Positions 1-6,277 are shown, numbered from the stretch's first letter. The stretch is DNA of 6,759 bases from Verrucomicrobiota bacterium (GCA_028872685.1 JAPKEI010000149.1:1-6759); one strand, 5' to 3'. Notes: generated by a model from the sequence alone, not told the origin. Made by a program: numbers and translations.

Positions 1-480
1 TGGGAACCGATCCTTGAGGTGGCCAAGCTCTTTGTTGCCATCTTTATATGTATGATTCCGGCGCTGTTAATTCTGAAAGCCGGCGTGGACGGCGGTCTCA
101 AGCCCATCATCCTGATGGTACAGACGAGCACCAACGAACCCATCAACGCGATGTATTTCTGGCTCACCGGCATGCTCTCGAGCTTCCTCGATAATGCGCC
201 GACGTATGTCGTATTTTTCAATACTGCCGGTGGTGACCCCACTTCATTGATGGGCGAAGGCGGAATGTTTGATTTATCGGTTGGCACCACCCTGTTGGCA
301 ATTAGCTGTGGCGCGGTGTTTATGGGCGCCAACACCTACATCGGAAACGCGCCTAACTTTATGGTAAAAGCCATTGCGGAAGAAAACGGAGTAAAGATGC
401 CCAGCTTCTTCGGCTACATGGCTTGGAGCGCGGCGATTTTGATTCCGGTCTTCATCGTTGTTTCACTGTTCTACTTTTAG
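1..480 (+). CDS. Sodium:proton antiporter / citrate-transporter-like permease, C-terminal part (5' end outside window)
   Basis: The frame is open from the first base of the window and ends at a TAG, giving the last 159 residues of an integral membrane transporter. Hydrophobic segments lie at about residues 9-27, 33-42, 50-74, 92-112 and 136-158. Two related motifs stand out: FLDNAPT (62-68) and YIGNAPN (113-119). Each sits beside a membrane segment, as expected for the two inverted substrate and cation binding loops of the ion transporter (ArsB/NhaD/CitM) superfamily. From memory the sequence looks like proteins annotated as sodium:proton antiporter or putative citrate transport (CitMHS_2-like). 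The true substrate, Na+/H+ exchange or an organic anion, cannot be decided from this fragment. A GTG at 19 is internal and is not the start, because the frame continues upstream. The family is fairly secure; the substrate is not. Confidence 0.85.
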   Translation, partial: WEPILEVAKLFVAIFICMIPALLILKAGVDGGLKPIILMVQTSTNEPINAMYFWLTGMLSSFLDNAPTYVVFFNTAGGDPTSLMGEGGMFDLSVGTTLLAISCGAVFMGANTYIGNAPNFMVKAIAEENGVKMPSFFGYMAWSAAILIPVFIVVSLFYF

Positions 481-485
481 GAATG

Positions 486-516
486 AAGTGCTGTCGGCGT
501 CCAGCCGACAGCACTT
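486..516. terminator. Perfect 13-bp inverted repeat; possible terminator or REP-like element
   Basis: The arms AAGTGCTGTCGGC (486-498) and GCCGACAGCACTT (504-516) pair perfectly around the 5-nt loop GTCCA. The element starts 5 bp after the transporter stop codon, in the 78-bp gap before waaA. No T-tract follows on the plus strand, so it is not a classic intrinsic terminator. It could protect the 3' end of the transporter mRNA, attenuate transcription into waaA, or be a dispersed palindromic repeat. The inverted repeat is certain; its role is inferred. Confidence 0.6.
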
Positions 517-558
517 GGCTCGACCTTCACCCTGCTTTGTGGCAAAACGCCTCGGCGC

Positions 559-1854
559 ATGCAGCTGCTTTATAACATTCTTTTCCCCGTTTTTTTCCTG
601 ATCAGCGCACCGTATTATTTCTGGAAGCTCCTGCGGCGGGGGAATTGGCATGAAGGTTTTGGCCAGCGGTTTGGAGGTTATGGTGAGCTGAAACAAAGAT
701 TGAGCGGCAAAAAGGTGCTGTGGTTGCACGCTGTTTCGGTCGGTGAAGCAAATCTTTCGGTGCAACTCATTGAGAAACTCCGCGCTTCATTAGAGGGCTG
801 GACGTTTGTGGTGTCCACCACCACCACAACGGGGATGGGTGAGCTGGCGCGTAAATTGCCACCGGACGTGCATCGGGTTTATTACCCCGTGGATTGGCTG
901 CCCTTTGTGCGGCGGGCGTTTCGCGCATTGAACCCGGCGGCCATCGTGCTGGTGGAGGCGGAGATTTGGCCTAATCTTTTTTGGCAGGCGCGTAGTGCGG
1001 GCGTGCCAATGCATTTGGTGAACGCTCGCCTTTCGGAAAAATCCTATCGCGGTTATCGGCGGTTTGGTTTTTTGTTCCGGCCACTCTTTGGCGCGTTGCA
1101 AACCGCCGGTGTTCACAATGAAGCGGATGCGAAACGCTTGGCCGAACTGGGAACCGAATCCAAAGCGATCGCGGTTACGGGCAATATGAAATTTGATGGC
1201 GCGTTTGAAGCGGATGCGGATGCGGTGGATGCACACGCGTTGTTGCGCAAACTGGGCGTGGCGGACAATGCGCCGGTGCTGGTGGCGGGCAGTACGTTTG
1301 ACGGCGAAGAAATTTTATTGGCGGAATTATTGCCGAAATGGCGCGAGACATTTCCGGATTTATTTTTGGTTTTAGTGCCGCGCCATTTTGAGCGCGCGGG
1401 TGCGGTGTTGGATCAATTGAAATCCACAAAATTAAAAGTGGCGCGCCGCACGGCGATGGAGACCGCGCCGGAGAATCCCGATGTGTTGCTGGTGGATAGC
1501 ACGGGCGAATTGAAATCATTCTTCGCCGTGGCCACGGTGGTGTTTATGGGCAAGAGCCTCACGGCGCAGGGCGGGCAGAATCCGATTGAGCCGGCGGCTG
1601 CGGCGCGGGCGATTGTGTTCGGGCCGTTTATGCAAAATTTCCGCGCGGTGGTGGGGGAATTGTTGGCGGCAAAAGGCGCGGTACAAGTGATGGATGAAAC
1701 GGAATTAGCCGGGAAAATCCCTGTTTTACTGGAGGATTTAGAGCAACGCGAGGCATTGGGCGCCGCCGCGCTGGGGGTGGTGTTGGCAAACAAAGGCGCC
1801 TCGCAGCGGACGGCCGATTGGCTCGGGCAAACGCTGCGGGCGTTGGCTAAGTAG
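559..1854 (+). CDS. waaA: 3-deoxy-D-manno-octulosonic acid (Kdo) transferase
   Basis: WaaA (KdtA) transfers Kdo from CMP-Kdo to the lipid A precursor on the cytoplasmic face of the inner membrane, the first step of LPS core assembly. The 431 residues match the usual length of about 425. A hydrophobic N-terminal anchor (about 3-20) is followed by a basic stretch. The N-terminal acceptor domain holds LHAVSVGE (56-63), whose E63 aligns with the catalytic glutamate of the family. YYPVDW (108-113), VEAEIWPN (132-139) and VNARLSEKSYRGY (154-166) follow. The C-terminal GT-B donor domain has GSTFDGEE (244-251), VPRHFER (273-279) and the nucleotide-sugar signature GKSLTAQGGQNPIEPA (331-346). ATG 559 places the anchor at the expected position and no other in-frame start lies close upstream, although no clear Shine-Dalgarno is visible. 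The number of Kdo units added cannot be told from sequence. It may be co-transcribed with the transporter across the hairpin. Confidence 0.96.
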   Translation: MQLLYNILFPVFFLISAPYYFWKLLRRGNWHEGFGQRFGGYGELKQRLSGKKVLWLHAVSVGEANLSVQLIEKLRASLEGWTFVVSTTTTTGMGELARKLPPDVHRVYYPVDWLPFVRRAFRALNPAAIVLVEAEIWPNLFWQARSAGVPMHLVNARLSEKSYRGYRRFGFLFRPLFGALQTAGVHNEADAKRLAELGTESKAIAVTGNMKFDGAFEADADAVDAHALLRKLGVADNAPVLVAGSTFDGEEILLAELLPKWRETFPDLFLVLVPRHFERAGAVLDQLKSTKLKVARRTAMETAPENPDVLLVDSTGELKSFFAVATVVFMGKSLTAQGGQNPIEPAAAARAIVFGPFMQNFRAVVGELLAAKGAVQVMDETELAGKIPVLLEDLEQREALGAAALGVVLANKGASQRTADWLGQTLRALAK

Positions 1855-1867
1855 TGTTGCCTCCGGA

Positions 1868-2179
1868 CTAAAAGCTGGGCTCGGGTTTGCGCTTCAAGAG
1901 TTTCTTGATTTGATCGCGCTTGCCGTCCTGCATCATACGCCACATTTGAATGACGCGTTCGTGAGTTACTAGCTTCCCAACTACGCGCTTGTCGTATTGG
2001 TCGTCATAGAATTCCACGAAGCCATTCTCGTAGACGTCGAGTTTCCATCCTTCGTCGTCGTGCAGAGTAATATTCAGATACTCCGTGCCGGGTGTCTCGA
2101 GTTCTTCGAGTATGGATAAAACCTCCCCCGTGCTCGGATCCTTGAATTCCACTCCCTCCTTTTTCAGGTAAGTCGTCAA
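1868..2179 (-). CDS. Small charged protein of unknown function (103 aa; 125-128 aa if an upstream start is used)
   Basis: I do not recognise this family. The product is soluble-looking, with no signal peptide or membrane segment. An acidic middle part has alternating hydrophobic and charged residues (ITLHDDEGWKLDVYENGFVE), which suggests beta-strands. The C-terminus is basic and probably helical (MMQDGKRDQIKKLLKRK). I chose the TTG at 2179 because it has by far the best ribosome binding site, GGAGG at 2192-2188 with 8 nt spacing. The frame stays open to an ATG at 2245 and a TTG at 2254, but neither has a Shine-Dalgarno and both abut the terminator at 2257-2288. The upstream stretch also uses codons such as AGG, CGA and GGG. 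The gene converges with waaA, with 13 bp between the stops, and lies downstream of the pilus ATPase on the same strand. That it is a real gene is likely; the start is uncertain. Confidence 0.62.
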   Translation of the reverse strand: MTTYLKKEGVEFKDPSTGEVLSILEELETPGTEYLNITLHDDEGWKLDVYENGFVEFYDDQYDKRVVGKLVTHERVIQMWRMMQDGKRDQIKKLLKRKPEPSF

Positions 2180-2184
2180 GTGTT

Positions 2185-2193
2185 CCACCTCCC
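2185..2193 (-). promoter_or_regulatory. Strong ribosome binding site that decides the start of the small gene
   Basis: Read on the minus strand the bases are GGGAGGTGG, containing GGAGGTG, a near-complete match to the 16S anti-Shine-Dalgarno. The TTG at 2179 lies 8 nt after GGAGG. Just upstream, GCTCC-TTTG-GGAGC can form a 5-bp hairpin (2211-2198 on the minus strand). This would be a leader structure if translation starts at 2179. Confidence 0.5.
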
Positions 2194-2256
2194 TTCGCTC
2201 CCAAAGGAGCATCCCTCCTGTCGCGATGGAATACTTTTTCACCATCGTGGTCAAGC

Positions 2257-2288
2257 AAAAAGCCGGTCAAGTTGTTGACCGGCTTTTT
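2257..2288 (-). terminator. Intrinsic terminator of the pilus ATPase gene, symmetric
   Basis: The arms AAAAAGCCGGTCAA (2257-2270) and TTGACCGGCTTTTT (2275-2288) pair perfectly over 14 bp around the loop GTTG. Read on the minus strand, a GC-rich stem ends in a run of five T, 31 bp after the ATPase stop codon at 2319. By symmetry it could also stop plus-strand transcription leaking through from waaA. It separates the ATPase from the small gene at 1868-2179, so that gene needs its own promoter or read-through. Confidence 0.9.
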
Positions 2289-2318
2289 GGAAAAACGAAA
2301 AATAAAATGGAGGGAGTT

Positions 2319-3875
2319 TTATACAATGCCCGTGTTGATTTCGATGCCCTGGAACCACATCTCCAATTGCTGCGGGTTGGTGGCATTGGCCAAGGCAATC
2401 TCTTTGGTGATCTTGCCTTCTTCCACCAAATTATACATGCAGCGGTTGAAGGTGAACATGCCGTCATCCTCGGAGGCGTTGATGCAGGCCTCCAGTCGGT
2501 TGAGTTCGCCGTCGAAGATCTTCTGCTTCACCAGCGGCGTGCCGATCATCACCTCCTGCGCCGGGCACATGCCGCCATCGATGGTGGGGCACATGCGCTG
2601 GGCGACGGCGCCCACGATGACTTCCGCGTATTTCTTGCGCTGCATCTCGCGCTCTTCCTCGGGAAAAAAGTCCAGCAACCGGCCCGGCACCGAGGAGGCG
2701 GTGCGAGTGTGCACGGTGGAGAGCACCATTGCGCCGGTATCCGCCGCGCGCATGGCGGCACCGATGGAGGTGGCGTCACGCATCTCGCCCACCAGCACCA
2801 TGTCCGGGTCCTCCCGCAGGGCGCTCTTGAGGGCGCGCTGGAAACTCATCGTATCGAGGCCTACTTCGCGTTGCTCGATGACGCATTGTTCGTCTTCAAA
2901 CACCATTTCCACAGGGTCCTCAATGGTGATGATGTGTTTGCGGAAATTTTTGTTCAGATGCATCACCATCGCGGCCATGGTGGTGGATTTTCCGGAGCCG
3001 GTGATGCCCGCCAGCAGCGTGAGCCCGCGCTTGGCTTCGGCGAGCTGGAGGCAGATAGGATGGATGCCCAGCTTTTCGATCGGCGGCAGATCGTTTTTGA
3101 CGTACCTCATCGCCAATGCCCATTTGCTGCATTGGGAAAAGACGTTGACGCGGAAGCGCCCAAACTTCGGATCAAAATAGGAGAAATCCGTTTCGCGATC
3201 TTCCTTGAATTGTTCTACAAAATGCTCCGGGCACATGTGAAAGATAATTCTCTCAATCCACTTGCGCGTGGGCTTGGGCCAATCACGATCACGCAAACCG
3301 CGACTCATCCGGAAGTGGATGCGGTGATCTTCTTTGATGTGAAGGTCGGCCACGTCTTCGTTAATGGCATCCTGCAAAATTAAATCGAAAAGCCGAAGAT
3401 CATCGTCCTTGATGGATTTATCCTCTTCTAGCCCGTTCCAGCACTCAGAAGTTTCATCCGATTTCAGCAACATTCCAGCGGGGTAACGCAGGCTGATGTC
3501 CTCGTCTTCGGTGAGTAAAATTCCACCTTTGGGATCGCGATCGCGTTCAGCCAACGGCACGGTTTGAGGCGTAAGTTGTTCGGGCGCAGGCTCAGCGAGA
3601 GCTTCTTCCACGACCGGTGCGGGCGGGGCAGTTTCAACAGCGGGAGCCGGTGGGGCCATTTCCGTGGCGGCATTGTCAACAGGCGGCGGGGCGGCGGCGG
3701 GATCAGCGATCACCGGAGCGGGTGGGGGCGCTACTTCTTCAATGGGTGCAGGAGCGGGCGGGGGTACGGCGATTTGCATTCCCGGCGGCGGCGGAGCGGC
3801 AATCTCCGGCGCAGCTGGTGCGGGAGGAGCCGCCGGCGCGGCTTCGGCAGGTGGCGGCGGCGGTGCTGGCGGCAT
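2319..3875 (-). CDS. Type IV pilus retraction ATPase, PilT/PilU-like, with a long Pro/Ala-rich N-terminal extension
   Basis: This is a secretion-superfamily hexameric ATPase of the PilT/PilU branch, which at the inner-membrane base of a type IV pilus powers pilus disassembly. From ATG 3875 it has 518 residues, against about 340-380 for typical PilT/PilU. Residues 1-110 are low-complexity Pro/Ala/Glu. A PAS-like N-terminal ATPase domain follows (about 155-275), then the RecA-like core. The core has Walker A GITGSGKST (290-298), Asp box IITIEDPVE (315-323), Walker B DMVLVGEMRD (358-367) and His box STVHT (386-390). The C-terminal motif AIRNLIRE of PilT is replaced by PLVKQKIFDGE (447-457), which looks more like PilU. 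ATG 3875 is chosen because GGGAG (3889-3885) lies 9 nt upstream; an in-frame ATG at 3920 would add 15 residues but has no such site. It follows fabH by about 100 bp and ends at a strong terminator. The superfamily is certain; PilT versus PilU is open. Confidence 0.93.
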   Translation of the reverse strand: MPPAPPPPPAEAAPAAPPAPAAPEIAAPPPPGMQIAVPPPAPAPIEEVAPPPAPVIADPAAAPPPVDNAATEMAPPAPAVETAPPAPVVEEALAEPAPEQLTPQTVPLAERDRDPKGGILLTEDEDISLRYPAGMLLKSDETSECWNGLEEDKSIKDDDLRLFDLILQDAINEDVADLHIKEDHRIHFRMSRGLRDRDWPKPTRKWIERIIFHMCPEHFVEQFKEDRETDFSYFDPKFGRFRVNVFSQCSKWALAMRYVKNDLPPIEKLGIHPICLQLAEAKRGLTLLAGITGSGKSTTMAAMVMHLNKNFRKHIITIEDPVEMVFEDEQCVIEQREVGLDTMSFQRALKSALREDPDMVLVGEMRDATSIGAAMRAADTGAMVLSTVHTRTASSVPGRLLDFFPEEEREMQRKKYAEVIVGAVAQRMCPTIDGGMCPAQEVMIGTPLVKQKIFDGELNRLEACINASEDDGMFTFNRCMYNLVEEGKITKEIALANATNPQQLEMWFQGIEINTGIV

Positions 3876-3884
3876 TGTTTCCAT

Positions 3885-3889
3885 CTCCC
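3885..3889 (-). promoter_or_regulatory. Ribosome binding site supporting the ATG at 3875
   Basis: The minus strand reads GGGAG, then 9 nt, then ATG (3875-3873). The in-frame ATG at 3884 touches GGGAG and is too close to use it. The ATG at 3920 lies upstream of it. The site therefore favours the 518-residue ATPase over the 533-residue version. Confidence 0.55.
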
Positions 3890-3931
3890 AAAGCTTACCG
3901 CTCAAACAAAGAAAATGCAACTATTGGGGAT

Positions 3932-3969
3932 ACGCTTGTGAGCGTCTTGGCCAGGCGGGAGCGTGTCCC
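3932..3969. repeat. Pair of small hairpins between fabH and the pilus ATPase
   Basis: ACGCT-TGTG-AGCGT (3932-3945) and GGGA-GCGTG-TCCC (3957-3969) are two adjacent inverted repeats in the roughly 100-bp gap between fabH and the ATPase gene. GAGCGT occurs at 3940-3945 and again at 3959-3964. There is no T-run after either hairpin, so a standard intrinsic terminator for fabH is not supported. They might be an mRNA-stabilising structure or one copy of a dispersed intergenic repeat. Only the pairing is seen directly. Confidence 0.4.
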
Positions 3970-3976
3970 TACCGCG

Positions 3977-4975
3977 TTACCACTCCAACACGGTGGCGCC
4001 CCAGGTTAATCCGGCGCCGAAGGCGATGATTAGGATTTTATCGCCGCGTTTTATTTTGCCGGTTTGCAGGGCTTCGTCGAGGGCGACGGCGACGCTGGCG
4101 GCGGAGGTGTTGCCGTATTTTTGGAGGTTCACAAATACTTGATCTTCCCGCGCGCCAAGGCGGCTGCCGATGGCGCTGATGATGCGCTGGTTGGCTTGGT
4201 GCGGGATAATGCACTGGATATCTTCGATGGATAGGCCGCTGGTTTCGAGCACTTCCTTGGCAGCGGCGGTCATTGCGTTGACAGCGTTTTTATAAACTTC
4301 CTTGCCTTCCATCTTGAGGAAGTGGATGCGCTCATTGACGGAATCGAGGGTGGCGGGTTGGCGGCAGCCGCCGCCGGGCATCGCGAGGATGTCGGCTTTG
4401 TTGCCGTCGCTGCCAAGGCGCGTGGCAAGCACGCCACGCGCACCATCGCGGCGCTGGAGCACGGCGGCGCCGGCGCCATCGCCGAAGAGGACGCAGGTGT
4501 TACGGTCTTCCCAGTCGATGATGGAGGAAAGTTTTTCCGCGCCAATGATGAGAACATTTTTATAAACGCCGCTGGCGATGAAGGCGCGGCCTACTTCGAG
4601 GGCGTAAATGAATCCGGAACAAGCGGCTTCCAAATCAAATGCCGCGGCCTTGGTGGCTCCGAGTTCTTTTTGCACAAGACAGGCGGTGGCGGGGAAGGGC
4701 ATATCGGGAGTGATGGTGGCCACGATGATGAGGTCCAGTTCGGCGGCATCCAGCCCGGCTTGGGCGAGAGCTTTGCGCGAGGCGTGCGTGGCGAGGGTGG
4801 AGGTATGCTCGTCCTCGGCGGCGATGCGGCGTTGTTTGATGCCGGTGCGGGAAGTAATCCAATCGTCGGTGGTATCAACCATCGACTCCAACTCGGCGTT
4901 GGCGAGAATGCGTTCTGGAACGTAGGAGCCAACGCCGGTAATGGCGCAGCCTTGGAGCTTGTTTTCGTCGCTCAT
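3977..4975 (-). CDS. fabH: Beta-ketoacyl-ACP synthase III
   Basis: FabH condenses an acyl-CoA primer, usually acetyl-CoA, with malonyl-ACP in the cytoplasm to start type II fatty-acid synthesis. The 332-residue product has the full thiolase-fold layout. It opens with ITGVGSYVPER (12-22) and DDWITSRTGIKQRR (37-50). The nucleophile C119 lies in AACSGF, FGDGAGA is at 164-170, and the catalytic H259 and N289 lie in IIPHQANQR (256-264) and KYGNTSAAS (286-294). The C-terminus ends in the usual GAGLTWGA (320-327). ATG 4975 matches the family N-terminus; the frame runs on upstream, but that extension would overlap rpmF and resembles no FabH. No strong Shine-Dalgarno is visible, and a short GCCG-GCGA-CGGC hairpin lies just before the start. 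It follows rpmF by 38 bp. Primer preference (acetyl or branched) is not evident. Confidence 0.97.
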   Translation of the reverse strand: MSDENKLQGCAITGVGSYVPERILANAELESMVDTTDDWITSRTGIKQRRIAAEDEHTSTLATHASRKALAQAGLDAAELDLIIVATITPDMPFPATACLVQKELGATKAAAFDLEAACSGFIYALEVGRAFIASGVYKNVLIIGAEKLSSIIDWEDRNTCVLFGDGAGAAVLQRRDGARGVLATRLGSDGNKADILAMPGGGCRQPATLDSVNERIHFLKMEGKEVYKNAVNAMTAAAKEVLETSGLSIEDIQCIIPHQANQRIISAIGSRLGAREDQVFVNLQKYGNTSAASVAVALDEALQTGKIKRGDKILIIAFGAGLTWGATVLEW

Positions 4976-5013
4976 AAAGAACGGCCGTCGCCGGCAAAAA
5001 AACTTGGGGCGGG

Positions 5014-5202
5014 CTAGCCCTGACTTTTCACAGTGAGCACTTGGCGGCCTTTGTAAAAGCCGCAGCTTGGGCACACGCGGTGTGCTTGGGTGGCCTCGCT
5101 GCACTGCGGGCAGTGCTGGATTTGGGGCAGCGTGAGCGCGCTATTGGAGGCCAAGCGCTTGCGGCGCCGGCTGCGTGAGGTTCTGCGTTTTGGTACGGCC
5201 AT
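5014..5202 (-). CDS. rpmF: Large ribosomal subunit protein bL32, zinc-binding form
   Basis: This 62-residue basic protein is a component of the 50S subunit. It begins MAVPKRRTSRSRRRKRL, the typical bL32 N-terminus. It carries two cysteine pairs, CPQC (31-34) and CPSC (44-47), followed by GFYKGRQV. This is the zinc-ribbon (C+) form, not the cysteine-free form that some bacteria induce under zinc limitation. The ATG is preceded by AGGA 7 nt upstream, and the gap to the yceD stop is 8 bp, so the genes are almost certainly co-transcribed. The yceD-rpmF pair is widely conserved. plsX, which often follows rpmF, is not here: fabH comes next. Confidence 0.97.
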   Translation of the reverse strand: MAVPKRRTSRSRRRKRLASNSALTLPQIQHCPQCSEATQAHRVCPSCGFYKGRQVLTVKSQG

Positions 5203-5210
5203 CGGTTTTC

Positions 5211-5696
5211 CTAACTCTTTGGTTGCTTCCAGTCATCCAGCTTGCTCCAGTCTTCGGAGGGTTCCTCAACGGCTGGGGGCGGGGTTTCCTGTTGGGAAAC
5301 CAGCCCTTCACACGCCGAACCACACAGCGGATGCTGTGGAAGGCGGAGGAGAATATCTTCCCGCAGCCACGGAGTCAAGTCCACGGAATCACCGCTAAAC
5401 TCAATGGCATCGTCGCCTTTGAGGGGCAGCGCGACGGCCCATTGGGGTAGATTCACCGGGAAACTAAAGGGCTTGAGGCAGCGCCCACATTCGGCGGTGA
5501 AGTCCATTTGCAACTGGCCAAAAACAATCAGCGTATCATCCGACTCGCTGGCGGTGATTTGGTACATCAAATCACCGGCTGGCTGCATCAGCGCTTCGTC
5601 GCCGTTCAGGGCTAGTTCCAGCTCGGCGGGCGTGAGTTCACCTTCGAGGTGCAGTTGTTCGTTTTGGAGCTCGTCCAAAAAAATCTTGATCGCCAT
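5211..5696 (-). CDS. yceD: YceD/DUF177 family protein (23S rRNA accumulation protein)
   Basis: The family is required for normal 23S rRNA accumulation in E. coli and plants and is almost always encoded just before rpmF, as here. The 161-residue product fits the usual length. An N-terminal beta-rich domain leads to ECGRCLKPF (69-77), the first conserved cysteine pair (C70, C73). The segment VDLTPWLREDILLRLP (105-120) matches the family's conserved pre-cysteine helix. Then comes HPLCGSACEGL (122-132) with C125 and C129. In many members the sequence goes on as CPxCG; here it reads VSQQE, so that further cysteine pair is missing, and an acidic tail with two Trp (about 138-161) ends the protein. 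AAGGA lies 6 nt before the ATG and sits just downstream of the coaD stop. The 9-bp gap implies co-transcription. I assign the gene by both sequence and context. Confidence 0.9.
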   Translation of the reverse strand: MAIKIFLDELQNEQLHLEGELTPAELELALNGDEALMQPAGDLMYQITASESDDTLIVFGQLQMDFTAECGRCLKPFSFPVNLPQWAVALPLKGDDAIEFSGDSVDLTPWLREDILLRLPQHPLCGSACEGLVSQQETPPPAVEEPSEDWSKLDDWKQPKS

Positions 5697-5705
5697 GGCT
5701 GGTCC

Positions 5706-6182
5706 TTATTTTCGGCAATCGGCGAGCGCGCGCTCCACGTGCGGTGGTACAAACGCGCTCACATTGCCGCCGAGTTGCGCGATTTCTTTTACCAGTTTGC
5801 TGCTGAGGAACGTGTACGTTTCGCGGGGCATCATAAAAATCGTTTCGATGTTCGGCTCCAACTTGCGGTTCATTAGCGCGAGTTGAAATTCAAATTCAAA
5901 ATCCGAAACCGCCCGCAGTCCGCGAATGATAGCCTGCGATTTTTGGTCACGCGCGAAATCCACCAACAACCCGTCAAACGCGCTCACCTCCACGTTGCCC
6001 AACGCCGCCACCGCCTCGGTGATTTGTTCCTGCCGTTGATCTTTGGTGAAGAGCGGATCCTTCGAGCTGTTGACCGCCACCGCCACGATGACGCGATCAA
6101 AGAGCTTTGCCGCCCGTTCAATTACGTCCAAATGTCCGTTGGTGATGGGGTCGAAACTTCCGGGATAAATAACCGTGCGCAC
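5706..6182 (-). CDS. coaD: Phosphopantetheine adenylyltransferase
   Basis: CoaD converts 4'-phosphopantetheine and ATP to dephospho-CoA and pyrophosphate, the fourth step of coenzyme A synthesis, in the cytoplasm as a hexamer. From GTG 6182 the product has 158 residues, the normal length. The nucleotidyltransferase start TVIYPGSFDPITNGHLD (3-19) contains the T/HxGH motif as TNGH (14-17). Lys41-Asp42 begins the KDPLF loop, RGLRAVSDFEFEFQ (87-100) is the phosphopantetheine and ATP binding segment, and YTFLSSKLVKEIA (123-135) is the second ATP-binding motif. An in-frame GTG at 6251 would add 23 residues (rich in Arg and Gly) with no counterpart I know in the family, so I prefer 6182; the Shine-Dalgarno there is weak. 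It is the first gene of the coaD-yceD-rpmF-fabH run. Confidence 0.95.
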   Translation of the reverse strand: MRTVIYPGSFDPITNGHLDVIERAAKLFDRVIVAVAVNSSKDPLFTKDQRQEQITEAVAALGNVEVSAFDGLLVDFARDQKSQAIIRGLRAVSDFEFEFQLALMNRKLEPNIETIFMMPRETYTFLSSKLVKEIAQLGGNVSAFVPPHVERALADCRK

Positions 6183-6234
6183 CGCGCCAACATCTCGCCC
6201 CGCGCCCGCGCGTGCAAGGATTTTCCTGTCACTC

Positions 6235-6264
6235 TCGACAAATCGCCCCACTTGGCCTTATATT
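6235..6264 (+). promoter_or_regulatory. Candidate promoter of the divergent membrane-protein gene
   Basis: TCGACA (6235-6240) and TATATT (6259-6264) each match the sigma-70 consensus at 5 of 6 positions and are 18 bp apart. Transcription would start near 6271, only about 7 nt before the ATG at 6278, so the message would be nearly leaderless. The AT-rich segment 6258-6270 is the only one in the gap between the divergent genes, and it may also serve coaD on the other strand. Motif match only. Confidence 0.35.
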
Positions 6265-6277
6265 AACCAAACAGGTT

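Noticed and set aside
1413..1943. 176-codon minus-strand frame overlapping the end of waaA
   Set aside because: It overlaps the waaA donor-site signature and also the small gene in another frame, and its product has no family features.
2226..3383. 385-codon open frame on the plus strand, opposite the pilus ATPase
   Set aside because: It lies wholly antisense to a gene with every ATPase motif. Its product is rich in His, Gly and Ala with no recognisable domain, as expected for a mirror frame of a GC-rich gene.
4322..5017. 231-codon open frame on the plus strand, opposite fabH
   Set aside because: It is antisense to a clear fabH; the Gly/Ala-rich product and lack of motifs mark it as a shadow.
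5003..5021. GGGCTAGCCC palindrome followed by seven T on the minus strand after rpmF, read as a terminator
   Set aside because: The stem would have 4 bp with a 2-nt loop and the T-run is 8 nt away, so no stable terminator forms. fabH is most likely co-transcribed.
5242..5886. 214-codon plus-strand frame across yceD and coaD
   Set aside because: It is a Ser/Arg-rich mirror frame crossing two real genes and their junction.
6183..6251. Upstream GTG start for coaD at 6251
   Set aside because: The added 23 residues have no counterpart in the family, whose members begin directly at the TVIYPGSFDP strand. GTG 6182 gives the normal length.
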